Virus record (IMG/VR): IMGVR_UViG_3300025133_000523 | Span: 1 to 26,412 of that record | DNA from: a virus | DNA: 26,412 bases | Direction: 5' to 3' (one strand) | Part shown: positions 1 through 9,086 of the stretch, piece after piece | How positions within the stretch are numbered: the first letter of the stretch is position 1 | Layout: every line of letters begins with the position of its first letter | Translations under genes and position numbers: made by a program | Notes under the pieces: generated by a model | Database searches by the model: none | Seen by the model: only the letters and a program-made list of their open reading frames with translations | Told to the model about the DNA's origin: nothing

Positions 1-1
1 T

Positions 2-340
2 TTGCTGAAAGACGAACCTAGTGCAGAAGGAACTGTTCCTATTGGCGGAGAAGCTTATGGAGGACCAGCCTTTAACTACCAAGACTATCAACCTACTAAT
101 TTAACTCCTGCATTAATGCCAGGAGTGGGGTATGCAAATATGGGCCCTCCACCTCCAGATGTTCGTATTCCAGAAGTTCCAGGAATGATGCACGGTGGTG
201 ATGTACGACCAGGGGATATTACTTTTGCGAAACTAGAGCCAGGGGAATTTGTTATTCAAAAACCTGCGGTGGACGCTGTTGGCATTGAAACACTAGAACA
301 AATTAACAACATGGGTAACGGAGGCTCTTATTATGGCTAG
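2..340 (+). CDS. Virion/tail-type structural protein, C-terminal part (open at left edge)
   Basis: The reading frame is already open at the first bases and ends at TAG 338-340, so this is the C-terminal part of a longer gene. The visible 112 residues are rich in Gly, Pro and Tyr. They end in a pattern I associate with phage structural proteins: a HGGDV element, then LEPGEFVIQKPAV and LEQINNMG. Similar SPGEfVi...aV...G...l..lN..G endings occur in many phage tail or virion proteins (family knowledge, not searched). It overlaps the next gene by 8 nt (ATGGCTAG), which suggests one transcript and coupled translation with the downstream virion genes. The exact role is unknown. Confidence 0.6.
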   Translation: MLKDEPSAEGTVPIGGEAYGGPAFNYQDYQPTNLTPALMPGVGYANMGPPPPDVRIPEVPGMMHGGDVRPGDITFAKLEPGEFVIQKPAVDAVGIETLEQINNMGNGGSYYG

Positions 341-1394
341 TTACGCCGATCCATCAACAGTTGCTCAATATGACGAGCCTTATGCAGGAGCAATGCGTCG
401 TGGGTATTTAGAATCCGCAGCGGCTATGGCGAAACAGCCTACGCCGATTCCGGTCAGACAATATGCAGGGCTTGATCCTTATGAAATGCAGGCAAGGTCT
501 CTTGCTGGGGGTCTTGGAGGCTTTACGCCTTATATACAACAAGGCGGTAATATGATGCAAGGCGGTTATGGCGCTCAACAACAAGGCGTTGGTGCATTGC
601 CTATGGCCCAACAATTTTATGGACAAGGTGCGGGTCTTGTAGGACAAGGTACGGGTATGTATGGACAAGCAGCAGGGATGACAGGTCGAGCCGCTGATAT
701 GTTTGCACCAGGAGCGGCACAACAGTTTTATAACCCCTATGAAGATCAAGTGGTTCAATCAACCATAGACCAAATGAACCAACAAAACGCCCAACAAGGG
801 CAGTCTGACAGAGCCCGTGCAGTTTCGTCTGGCGCTTTTGGCGGTTCTCGTGGAAGATTAATGGAACAAGAAAGAGAAAAAGCCTTCGGCCGTGGAATGA
901 CTCAAGCGGTTGGTGGTTTAAGACAACAAGGATATCAACAAGCACAACAAGCAGCACAACAAGCGGGTCAAGGACTAGGTACATTGGGATCCAATATTGG
1001 ACAATTTGGTCAAGGACTTGGAGCGCTTGGCGGGCAACTTGGAAACTTCGGACAAGGCATTACCAGTATGGCTGGACAATATGGCAACCTTGGACAAGGC
1101 ATGGGTCAAATGGGAACTAACATGGCCAATCTAGGAATGACCGGACAACGAGGACTAGCAAATCAAATAAACGCTTTTGACAAATTTGGACAAGCAGGAC
1201 GTGGCATACAAAATCAAATGTATGGCTCTCAATACGACGCTGCAAACAGAATGGCACAAGAACCTATGAACCGAATGACCAATTGGAAAAGTTTGATGAG
1301 TGGTATGCTGCCACGAGGGTCCAGCACTACTTTTGGCACTCAAGCTGGCGGTGGTGTGTTTGATCTAATGCGAATGTTTGGAATGATGGGCTGA
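333..1394 (+). CDS. Gly/Gln-rich phage structural protein (353 aa)
   Basis: The start ATG 333 follows a GGAGG ribosome binding site at 320-324. The middle has an NPYEDQVVQ segment and then AFGGSRGR, a pairing I recognise from virion proteins of environmental phages. From about residue 200 to 275 the protein becomes a low-complexity array in which Gly recurs every three to four residues (repeats of the kind LGQG, LGGQLGNFGQG, YGNLGQGMGQMG). The overall composition is dominated by G, Q, M and A, with few charged residues in the repeat zone. This would suit an extended, self-associating or membrane-touching element, though that is inference. It ends at TGA 1392-1394, sharing one base with the ATG of the next gene. 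A virion or internal protein is likely; a specific function cannot be assigned. Confidence 0.7.
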   Translation: MASYADPSTVAQYDEPYAGAMRRGYLESAAAMAKQPTPIPVRQYAGLDPYEMQARSLAGGLGGFTPYIQQGGNMMQGGYGAQQQGVGALPMAQQFYGQGAGLVGQGTGMYGQAAGMTGRAADMFAPGAAQQFYNPYEDQVVQSTIDQMNQQNAQQGQSDRARAVSSGAFGGSRGRLMEQEREKAFGRGMTQAVGGLRQQGYQQAQQAAQQAGQGLGTLGSNIGQFGQGLGALGGQLGNFGQGITSMAGQYGNLGQGMGQMGTNMANLGMTGQRGLANQINAFDKFGQAGRGIQNQMYGSQYDAANRMAQEPMNRMTNWKSLMSGMLPRGSSTTFGTQAGGGVFDLMRMFGMMG

Positions 1395-2635
1395 TGGACT
1401 GGAAGAAAAGAAACATGTTTTCTTCCGCCGTTGATATGCAAAGAGGCGGAGCTGTACCGTGGCCTGGTTATCTCTATGGCGGCTTGACCGGCGATCCAAT
1501 AATGCCGACACAGTTGTTTGAAGAAGGCGATCAAGACATCAACATGGCTCTTAATAACTTGGCGAGCACGACCAACCCTTCCCTAGAGCAGATTAAAGAC
1601 ACAGAAATGCCCATGGTCCAAGATGAAATGGCGATGGACCAAGGACCTACGAGCTTTGAAGATGCCTTGGGGATGCTTAAACAAGAGTTCTACGACCAAA
1701 TAGGAAGCTTTGTTACTAAAACCAAAGACATGGCACAAATAGAAAAGTATCTAAAAGGCATAAGTGTCGCTTATTCAAACGCGCTTGATAAACTTAAAAG
1801 AGAGTTTGACATTACCGAAGTACACCCAGACGAAGAGCTTTTAACCCCTGATTTTGTTGCTGAAATTCAAAACATGGTAACTGCCCCTGAAATGCAGTTA
1901 GGCGGGCTAGTTAAAACCAAAGCCGATCTTGAAAAATACGGTATTCCTTTTCCTTGGGAAGCCTGGGAACTTATGTCCTCCGAAGAAAAAGACAATGCTA
2001 TGAAAATGAGTTTGGCTGCACGGGCAGGTGGCACAGCTGCTGACGCAGGAGTAGACAACACTGCCATGATGACAAGAGTCAATGAAATCATTAATGAGCG
2101 AAAAAAACTGGCAAAGCAAGCTTATGCTCCCCCAACTAAGCAGGGAGGAATTTTAGGTTTTGCTACACAATACAACGCCAGCAAAGCCGCACAAGCCGGA
2201 GCCATGGACAAAGCTCTGTCTGACGAGCTTGATGTAATTCAATACGGACAAAACAGATACGGCACCAGAGGCACAGGGAAAGATTCCAAATGGACAGCGG
2301 CACTGCAAGAGGGCATTTTTGACCAAGAAGATGCTATCCTTGATCCAGAAAAAATATACAAACAAGCCGTAGACGCCGCAGGAAAAGGAATGGCTTCGGA
2401 CCCATCTACTTATGTTCCTGTTCATTTAGCCCAAGGCGGTCATCAAGGCCTTGTTGAAGAGGTTGATGCTAGCCTTGCTACGGTAAAAAACTTAGACGGA
2501 CGTCCTATTAACTTTTCTGATTTTGTTAGTATGAAGAGAATGGAGGCAATAAACGCTGGTCAAGAATGGGATCCTTTGTCTAATTCCCGTATTATTGTTG
2601 CGGAATTTCTTAATTTGCCGAATGATGAAGGGTAA
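1394..2635 (+). CDS. Putative phage structural protein (413 aa), function unknown
   Basis: It starts at ATG 1394 in a TGATG stop/start overlap with the upstream virion gene and ends six bases before the giant downstream gene. The protein is soluble-looking and helical, with acidic Met-rich stretches and no predicted membrane segment. It carries three glycine-pair motifs: MQRGGAV near residue 15, MQLGGLV at about residues 167-173, and AQGGHQGLV near residue 345. Comparable motifs appear in the neighbouring virion proteins. The position between a Gly-rich structural protein and an ejection-type giant suggests a minor virion, scaffold or internal protein. I do not recognise a characterised family. 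Confidence 0.6.
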   Translation: MDWKKRNMFSSAVDMQRGGAVPWPGYLYGGLTGDPIMPTQLFEEGDQDINMALNNLASTTNPSLEQIKDTEMPMVQDEMAMDQGPTSFEDALGMLKQEFYDQIGSFVTKTKDMAQIEKYLKGISVAYSNALDKLKREFDITEVHPDEELLTPDFVAEIQNMVTAPEMQLGGLVKTKADLEKYGIPFPWEAWELMSSEEKDNAMKMSLAARAGGTAADAGVDNTAMMTRVNEIINERKKLAKQAYAPPTKQGGILGFATQYNASKAAQAGAMDKALSDELDVIQYGQNRYGTRGTGKDSKWTAALQEGIFDQEDAILDPEKIYKQAVDAAGKGMASDPSTYVPVHLAQGGHQGLVEEVDASLATVKNLDGRPINFSDFVSMKRMEAINAGQEWDPLSNSRIIVAEFLNLPNDEG

Positions 2636-2641
2636 TAAACC

Positions 2642-5600
2642 ATGCCTTACACTGAAGAGCAACTAAGGCGAATAGAGGAATACGAAGCCAAACAAGCGCT
2701 GCAACAAGTTATCCCCGAAGAAGAAACTGACTCTGATGAAGAAAAAGGGTTTGGAGAGATTTTCTCAAAAAGCTGGTTAAAAGGTCGTACAGGAAGACAA
2801 ATTTCATTTGGTCAAACAGCCTTGTACAGAGCTGAAGCACGCGGAGACGAAGAGGCAGTCGCTGAAAAAGAAAAAACCATTGAAGAAAAAAGAGCTATCG
2901 CGGAAGAAGAGATTTATAGGGCTAGGTACGGCGAAGAAGGTGTTGAGCAGTTTAAAAACCTAACAGACCCTAAATGGTGGGCAGCAACCATAGGTGAAGC
3001 TGTTCCAGGGTCGGTTCCTTTTCTAGCAGGAGCTGCGGCAGGGGGAACTGCTGGAATGTATTTTGGTCCTTATGGCGCGATTGTTGGTGCCATGTTAGGC
3101 GGTGGTGGGGCTGTTTTTGCTCAAGAGTTTGGTAATGCTTACTACGAATATTTAGAAAAAACCCCGGACGATAAAGAAGGGGCAGAAAACTACGCGCTTA
3201 AAAAATCAGGTCTCAGCGGCATTATCAACGCTGCAACCGTTCCTTTGGCCTTGGTCGGAAGAGCAGTAGAGCCTTTAAAAAGATCCATTATTCAAGCCAT
3301 GCTTCAAGCCGGAGCAGAAACAGGTGACACTGTTACAGGAAACCTTTTGGTTAAAGAATACATTGATCCCAACATGGACCCTACGACGGGAGTAGCTAGA
3401 GGAATTGCTGGAGAACTTGCTTTTGAGGCTCCTGCCTTAGCTTCAGGTGTTCGAGGACGACACAGCAGAGCTACGAGCAAACAAGAAAGGGAAGAAGCCA
3501 GAAAAAACTGGGAAGAAAAATCAGAAGAAATTTTAAATATGGCTGCCGATTCTCAGCTCTTGGATGTGATTATGAAAGAAAAGCATCTTGAGCTTATGTC
3601 AAGAAACGTTGACGAAGAAATAGAACAAATAGCAGACGAGCTTCCTATTATAAGAAAACGACTAGAGCAAGAAATAAAAGAAAAGGACTACACCGGTATA
3701 AACACTGACGCTCTTAAAAAAATAGCAGAAGTAATTGATGTCACTGTTTTACCAGGAGACAACGCGGAAGCTATGTTTAATAAGGTCAAAGAAAAATACA
3801 TAACCGATGCTCAGCAAGAAATAGCCTTTGCAGAAATGCAGGGAGATTTATTAAGTGAGCTTACGTTTGAAGACAGGTTCAATCAACAGTCAAAAATATT
3901 TGACGAAATGTCAGGGCAAGACCTGTTTGACTATGTACAAAAAGAGTTTGAAGGAGCGACCCCAGAAAAAACCTGGGACAACTTCATATACTGGGCGGAA
4001 AAGCAAGGAGACTACAGCTTTTTGCCTCCGGCTTTTGAGTCCGAGATGTATAACAATCCAGAGATGACTGGACAATGGGGACAAGCGAGAAAGGCCTTAG
4101 CTTACACGTCTGCGGGACTGCTTCACAGAGAAGCAACCAGCGGACCTATTTGGTCTTCCTTAGAAGGAAGAGGCGGATACAGAAACTACATTGAAAATCT
4201 TTCGTCCAAGTACACCAAAGACGAACTACAAAGAGCGGTTGAAGATTTGCTTGGAAAAAGTATTGGATTACGAGGAAGACCTGGAAGTATTAAGGCAGCG
4301 TATAACACTAAGTCAGGATTAGCCTCTGTGCTTGCTGGCAGAATGATGGTTTTGGAAAACCAAAGGTTAAAAAAAGAAAAGGTTATTCGACCTGAAGTAG
4401 TTAATGTACAACCTACAGAAAAAATAGCTGGAGAAGAACAAAAAGGAATTAAAATTACCCCACACACGCTCCGAGAAATTTCCGAACAGGGAAACGCGTA
4501 TGGTGCAGCAGCCACTCTTTACAACATAGACGGCACAGAAAAAGGGACTATTTATTTTCAACGAGAATTGTTAGAAGACAAAGACTTTGACAACCTTGTG
4601 TCAAGAGCAATCTTTGACAAAGAGCAGCCTTTGTCTGATGCGGAGATAGCGGCGGTGGGAAAACTAGGAAGATTGGTAGCAACCAAAGCAGGAAAAGGAG
4701 TAACTCAACAAGAGTTTTCGTCCTATGAAGGCAAAACAATTGAGGAACTTGTAATAGATCCTCTGACAAAAATAGCTGATATTGAATTAACGAGTTTGCG
4801 TCTTGTGGGAAGCACAAGACCCGCTGACCAAAGAGGGTTTTTAACATCGGGCAAAGGTTGGATTTCTTCTTTATTTAGACCTATGGGAAAAATGGGTTTA
4901 GTGTCTACCACAAAACAAAAAGCCACAGAAGCTCGTTTAAGGCTACACGACCAAGTAGCTAAAGAAATAGCTTCAGATGTAGAGGTAGCAATTATAAAAG
5001 CAGCGATCGAAGCGGTTCCTAAAACATTTGGGGTGTTTAAAAATAAAAAATACCTGCAAGAAGAACAAAGAATACGCAACCTAGTTCGCTCTTTTCTTAA
5101 AAAAACAGGAACGTATGTAGAGCTGTCCAAAGAAGAAAAGTATGCTGTTCAAAAAGAAATAGAAAGACTTGAAGCAGCAAGAAGCACGGCAGTAGTTGCC
5201 AATGAACAAGAGGCTACGGAATACGAACAAGGAATAAGGGATCTTCGTGATCTTGCATCGGGCAGTGTCGCAACCACTACAGCAGCGAAAGATTTACCTA
5301 CAAAACAACTTAGAAATGCGGCCATAAAAGCACGGAAAGGAATTGACGCATTGACCACTAGAATTTTAAACGAGTTCCCAAAAGAAATGCTGGGAGATAA
5401 AGACGGTGAAATAGGGCTCACAAGACAGGTTTTAGAGGAGCAGCTAGATTCTTACGCCGTTACTTCTTTTGCAATGTTTGAGCCTAAACTAGGTTTTAAT
5501 CCTAAGTTTAGTAAAACATTTCTTCGTTCCCCAACCGCTCAAAGACTGTATGAAGCGGCTGTTATTGCTGTAAATGAAATGAACTCAGGTGATCCTAATT

Positions 5601-8200
5601 GGAAACCAGAAGATGCGTTCGGTGTTGTAGACGATATTGTAAACCAGACATATTTTAGTTCGGCCGCTGACACAGCAACGCTACCAGGGGTTTTAAGGGT
5701 TAGAGACGCTGCTCAAACGGGTAAGCTTCCATCTGGACCAAAACTTTTGCAAGAACGGTTTAAAATTCCTTTTGCTATTAGACGCCTCATGGGAGAGATA
5801 ACTGATCCCAAACTTATGGTTGCTTCGTCTTTTTCTCGTATTGCCAAACTTATTGAGACACAAAACTTCTACAGAGACCTTTTACGGATAAACAACATGC
5901 CTGGAGAAATGATGTTTTCTCAAAATAAAGTAGGGCCCTTTAATACTCAAATAAACCCCTTAGACGAGTTTAATCCTTTAAAAGGACTTTGGACAACCAA
6001 AGACATAGCAGGAGAGCTTGGTATTTCTACACTTCCAGAATCGCATAGGTGGAACGCTGCTGTTACTCTTTATGAAAACACTTTTTTAAGGGCTAAGGGA
6101 GGTGTTCAGGCTGGAATGATTGTTCTGAGTCCAGGCACGCAAAGCAGGAACGCGTTTGGAGCGGCTCTTATGTACACCGCGGGAGGGCATTTGTACCAAG
6201 GAAGTTGGACAGACAGTATTAACATTATTAGAGAAGAGCTCTTTCCTGGGCTTTCATATAACCAAGATGGAAGTATTAAAGGCGACCAAGAGACGGCTCG
6301 TAAAAACATGAGAACAGCCAGACTACTTGGTATATCAAATACCAGTGCAACCTTAAACGATGCTTTTGGTATTTTTAATGAAATGAGCAGCGGTAAGTAC
6401 AATACCACTGAAAAAATCACGCACGGACTTTATGCGTTAAAACACTTGAACACAGAAACTCCTTTTACTACGGCCATGACTTTACCGGGTTTTGTTATTG
6501 ATAAAACTGTGGGGAAGGTTTGGAGAACCCTAAAAGGAACTTACGCAGCGGTTGATGATTTCTTTAAACTAATGACATGGGGCGCAAATAAAATAGAAAT
6601 AAGAAAATCTTTAGACCGATTATCAGACGCTGCTGTGGCTAATGGAAGTCCGCCTCTGTCCGATGAAACTAAACTTAAAATTTTACGCGACTATTCAAGC
6701 ACCTTAACAACAAACATAGGAACATATCGTTCAAATGCGGCGGTCCTGTACAGAAACGTAACTGATTTAGACGGCTACATAGACCATTTATCAGCACACA
6801 TTACAAGAAACACTATACCAAACTACGATTATGTAGGAGCATTTGCTAGATTTTGGCGCCAACTTCCGTTAGGTAATTTTATTGCTTTTCCAACGGAAAT
6901 GACACGAGTGACCGGAAATTTGGTTCAAATGCAGTATAAAGATGCGACATATAGTATTCCAGAAGAGTTAATGCTAGAGGCAGGTCTTCCTCCTGAGCAG
7001 GTTGTCTGGAACGCAAAGAAAAATGCGGAAGGCGAATGGGTGCCTACGAAGCCTTATATTAAACAAATAGCCCAGAGACCCTTTAATCGTAAAGCAATGA
7101 AACGTTTATTGATTGGAGGAGGCACTATAGTTGGTCTTCCTGCTGCTTTCGTTGCAATGACGCAGATGATGTATGATGTCGATGATGAGGACTTAGAGGC
7201 TGCCGATGAAATTGGTGCAGAATATTCTAAAAACTCTACCAGGGCTCCAACAAGTCCTGTAAGAGACGATGGAAGCGGTTTTAGCTTTATTTTGCTGGAT
7301 TATTTGGCTCCTTTTATGTTTTTACAAAGATCATACAACGCTGTTGAATCAAACATAAAAGACCGAGAAGAAGAAGGGGCAGCTCTTCCACGAGCGGTTA
7401 TGAAAGGCTTGTGGGAAGGCGTTGTGCAGTTTGCAGAGGATTATTATCAAATCTCTATTGCTGCCCAAATATCAAAAGAGCTGTTTGAAAATGAAACGCC
7501 AACAAACAAACAAATCTATAACCCTGCGGATAATTTAGGAGAAAAGCTTAGCGTTGGTCTTAAATACGCTTTAGATAACGCAGGACCAGGGGGCTACAGA
7601 CAAGTAAGGGATCTGTATAAGGCTGTTTCAGAAGGAGACGACAGGTTCACCAAAAGTGGTAAAATGGTTGAAGTGGTTGCTTCTGCGATGAAACTGGCTG
7701 GAATGACACAAGGCGAAGCCTCTCCTGATTTTAGTTTAGGTTTTTATATGCAGAAAGTAAAAGACCTTCATGCAGATACGGTTGCTTATAATATGAATCC
7801 TGTGCGTTGGGACAAAAGAAAAATAACTGAAGGATATATTTTAGATCAGTGGCAAGACTCACAAGAAGCATGGTTTTTAATACAACAAGATATTTATATG
7901 AAAATACAGGCTTTCAAAAAACTAAAGGTTTCCCCCAAAGAATACAGAGAACAAACAGCTCGTTTAGGACAAATTGCTGGGGTTGATGCAAGTATTATAA
8001 GAAACATTGAGAAAGGTGTTTTCACGCCGTGGACCCTTCCTCCCACTTTTCAAAGAGATTTTATAAAAGCTAAAAGGGAATATGGTTTGGAAAGAACGTG
8101 GCCCAGGGCAGAACTAAGTACAAGACACCGACAGCTCAAAGCAGCAAAAATCAGTCTTCTTGGGAACCCTTATCTTCCGATTCCTTGGGAAGAAGACTAA
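2642..8200 (+). CDS. Giant internal virion / DNA-ejection-type protein (1852 aa)
   Basis: This is the largest gene in the window. The N terminus (residues 1-110) is highly charged. It is followed by a Gly/Ala-rich hydrophobic module at about 118-162 (with GPYGAIVGAMLGGG) and then AGAETGD near 225. A long charged, coiled-coil-rich middle follows. Two segments I recognise from giant internal proteins of marine podovirus-like phages lie further on: LSPGTQSRNAFG near 1161 and LPLGNFIAFPTEMTR near 1408. A membrane-like segment starts near 1489 (LLIGGGTIVGLPAAFVAM). Function by analogy: a T7 gp16-like internal protein released into the cell envelope during DNA ejection. No lysozyme or transglycosylase catalytic motif was recognised. 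The start ATG 2642 has an AAGGG upstream. The 3' end overlaps the convergent nuclease gene by 50 bp. Confidence 0.65.
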   Translation: MPYTEEQLRRIEEYEAKQALQQVIPEEETDSDEEKGFGEIFSKSWLKGRTGRQISFGQTALYRAEARGDEEAVAEKEKTIEEKRAIAEEEIYRARYGEEGVEQFKNLTDPKWWAATIGEAVPGSVPFLAGAAAGGTAGMYFGPYGAIVGAMLGGGGAVFAQEFGNAYYEYLEKTPDDKEGAENYALKKSGLSGIINAATVPLALVGRAVEPLKRSIIQAMLQAGAETGDTVTGNLLVKEYIDPNMDPTTGVARGIAGELAFEAPALASGVRGRHSRATSKQEREEARKNWEEKSEEILNMAADSQLLDVIMKEKHLELMSRNVDEEIEQIADELPIIRKRLEQEIKEKDYTGINTDALKKIAEVIDVTVLPGDNAEAMFNKVKEKYITDAQQEIAFAEMQGDLLSELTFEDRFNQQSKIFDEMSGQDLFDYVQKEFEGATPEKTWDNFIYWAEKQGDYSFLPPAFESEMYNNPEMTGQWGQARKALAYTSAGLLHREATSGPIWSSLEGRGGYRNYIENLSSKYTKDELQRAVEDLLGKSIGLRGRPGSIKAAYNTKSGLASVLAGRMMVLENQRLKKEKVIRPEVVNVQPTEKIAGEEQKGIKITPHTLREISEQGNAYGAAATLYNIDGTEKGTIYFQRELLEDKDFDNLVSRAIFDKEQPLSDAEIAAVGKLGRLVATKAGKGVTQQEFSSYEGKTIEELVIDPLTKIADIELTSLRLVGSTRPADQRGFLTSGKGWISSLFRPMGKMGLVSTTKQKATEARLRLHDQVAKEIASDVEVAIIKAAIEAVPKTFGVFKNKKYLQEEQRIRNLVRSFLKKTGTYVELSKEEKYAVQKEIERLEAARSTAVVANEQEATEYEQGIRDLRDLASGSVATTTAAKDLPTKQLRNAAIKARKGIDALTTRILNEFPKEMLGDKDGEIGLTRQVLEEQLDSYAVTSFAMFEPKLGFNPKFSKTFLRSPTAQRLYEAAVIAVNEMNSGDPNWKPEDAFGVVDDIVNQTYFSSAADTATLPGVLRVRDAAQTGKLPSGPKLLQERFKIPFAIRRLMGEITDPKLMVASSFSRIAKLIETQNFYRDLLRINNMPGEMMFSQNKVGPFNTQINPLDEFNPLKGLWTTKDIAGELGISTLPESHRWNAAVTLYENTFLRAKGGVQAGMIVLSPGTQSRNAFGAALMYTAGGHLYQGSWTDSINIIREELFPGLSYNQDGSIKGDQETARKNMRTARLLGISNTSATLNDAFGIFNEMSSGKYNTTEKITHGLYALKHLNTETPFTTAMTLPGFVIDKTVGKVWRTLKGTYAAVDDFFKLMTWGANKIEIRKSLDRLSDAAVANGSPPLSDETKLKILRDYSSTLTTNIGTYRSNAAVLYRNVTDLDGYIDHLSAHITRNTIPNYDYVGAFARFWRQLPLGNFIAFPTEMTRVTGNLVQMQYKDATYSIPEELMLEAGLPPEQVVWNAKKNAEGEWVPTKPYIKQIAQRPFNRKAMKRLLIGGGTIVGLPAAFVAMTQMMYDVDDEDLEAADEIGAEYSKNSTRAPTSPVRDDGSGFSFILLDYLAPFMFLQRSYNAVESNIKDREEEGAALPRAVMKGLWEGVVQFAEDYYQISIAAQISKELFENETPTNKQIYNPADNLGEKLSVGLKYALDNAGPGGYRQVRDLYKAVSEGDDRFTKSGKMVEVVASAMKLAGMTQGEASPDFSLGFYMQKVKDLHADTVAYNMNPVRWDKRKITEGYILDQWQDSQEAWFLIQQDIYMKIQAFKKLKVSPKEYREQTARLGQIAGVDASIIRNIEKGVFTPWTLPPTFQRDFIKAKREYGLERTWPRAELSTRHRQLKAAKISLLGNPYLPIPWEED

Positions 8201-8870
8201 ACTTTTCTACACGTTCCATCCAGGCATCGGCAGCTCGTTTAAATTCGTCCCCTTCTAAAACAAACTCCTGGTAAAGACAGTCCACTGAGCACATCATAAT
8301 CACACCTTTTTCAATGTCCGTGCCGTACAGCTCGTTGTGTGCCAAAGAATATGCAGCAAGTTGTTGAAAATAGTCCCACACCCACTGTCTGCGTTTTGGT
8401 CTGTTGGTTTGTTTAAAATCTATGATAGCTAGTTCATCGTCATGCACGCCAATAACGTCTGTTTTACCAGCATATTTATCGGGATAATATAAAGACACTT
8501 CACAACCATATACCTGTGAGATATTAGGAAACCCTTGGTCCATGATCGTAGCAGCCATTTTCAAAGCTCTTTTCTGTTGTGCGTTCTCAGGCTTGTATTC
8601 CCAAATTTCCCCATTGACAATCTGTTTCTCCAGAATGTCGTGCATATAGGTTCCTCTGGTCGCGGCTTCACTGCGGATACGTTCTGCTTCCTCTTCTCCA
8701 ACTCTTTCTATCCACTTTTTCAAGAAGTCTCCTTCTTTAGTACCGGATAAAATAGTGGTTACGGAAGGCAGCTTCTCTCCATTACAATCGTAGAACCTTG
8801 CCCCTTTCCTGTCTTCACTAGAAAACACGCCATACTCGTACGGCGACTCATAAATTATTTTATGCTTCAC
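8151..8870 (-). CDS. PD-(D/E)XK nuclease, RecB/Cas4-like (239 aa)
   Basis: This is likely a phage recombination or DNA-processing exonuclease. The RecB-type nuclease core is visible: RGTYMHD with His77, Glu124, GKTD with Asp138, IIDFKQT with Asp151 and Lys153, and the downstream DYFQQLAAY element with Gln170. This His...Asp...(D/E)xK...QxxxY order is typical of RecB/AddB/Cas4-like and lambda-exonuclease-like nucleases. It lacks the four-cysteine Fe-S set of Cas4, so a plain PDDEXK phage exonuclease fits better. The start is GTG 8870, overlapping the upstream small gene by GTGA, so translation is probably coupled. It is the last gene of the minus-strand replication operon, and its 3' end overlaps the giant virion gene by 50 bp. 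Confidence 0.85.
   Translation of the reverse strand: MKHKIIYESPYEYGVFSSEDRKGARFYDCNGEKLPSVTTILSGTKEGDFLKKWIERVGEEEAERIRSEAATRGTYMHDILEKQIVNGEIWEYKPENAQQKRALKMAATIMDQGFPNISQVYGCEVSLYYPDKYAGKTDVIGVHDDELAIIDFKQTNRPKRRQWVWDYFQQLAAYSLAHNELYGTDIEKGVIMMCSVDCLYQEFVLEGDEFKRAADAWMERVEKFSLLPKESEDKGSQED
8153..8198. terminator. Candidate bidirectional terminator inside the convergent gene overlap
   Basis: AGTCTTCTT at 8153-8161 and AAGAAGACT at 8190-8198 form a perfect 9-bp inverted repeat. An additional internal pairing GGAA 8063-type is possible at 8163-8166 with TTCC 8181-8184. On the plus strand the stem is followed by AAACTTTTC; on the minus strand by GATTTTTGC. The repeat brackets both stop codons. 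The stem is AT-rich and interrupted, so termination strength is uncertain. Confidence 0.5.
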
Positions 8871-9037
8871 TGTTTCGGTACGTCAACCAAACGCCCAGTG
8901 TCCAGGTCTTCTTTTAACCTTTTCACAGCGAAAGCGAAGACATTACTGGTCGGTCTTTCCGTTTTTTCCCCAATATCTGACGCTAAATCAACGATTTCTC
9001 TGCGTATTGCTACGCTTTTCCACTTCTTTGTGTCCAT
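8867..9037 (-). CDS. Small ribbon-helix-helix-like DNA-binding protein (56 aa)
   Basis: The chosen start is ATG 9037 (MDTKKW), because AGGAG at 9047-9043 is well spaced from it; an ATG at 9058 has no such site. The layout fits an Arc/MetJ/CopG-type fold: a short strand (WKSVAIRREI), a helix (VDLASDIGEKTE), a turn with PTSN, then a helix (VFAFAVKRLKEDL). Proteins of this type dimerise and bind palindromic operators, often in their own promoter. A perfect 14-bp palindrome lies 36 nt upstream. The 3' end overlaps the nuclease start by 4 nt. The RHH assignment rests on pattern and length, not on an alignment. Confidence 0.6.
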   Translation of the reverse strand: MDTKKWKSVAIRREIVDLASDIGEKTERPTSNVFAFAVKRLKEDLDTGRLVDVPKQ

Positions 9038-9056
9038 TTTAACTCCTGCAAATTGC

Positions 9057-9086
9057 ATTATACATTATATTTTAGGATATATCCTA
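9057..9086 (-). promoter_or_regulatory. Palindromic operator candidate plus -10 boxes in front of the RHH-like gene
   Basis: TAGGATATATCCTA at 9073-9086 is a perfect 14-bp palindrome that also contains the polA stop codon. Just downstream on the minus strand are two TATAAT boxes (9069-9064 and 9062-9057). The second would start RNA near 9050, immediately before the AGGAG site. No good -35 box is seen. The arrangement suits an internal promoter with an autoregulatory operator. Confidence 0.45.

Noticed and set aside
408-984. Two antisense frames over the Gly/Gln-rich gene
   Set aside because: They are shadows produced by low-complexity codon use; no start signals and unnatural composition.
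8151-8870. Cas4 assignment for the nuclease
   Set aside because: The four conserved cysteines are missing; a general RecB-like phage exonuclease fits better.
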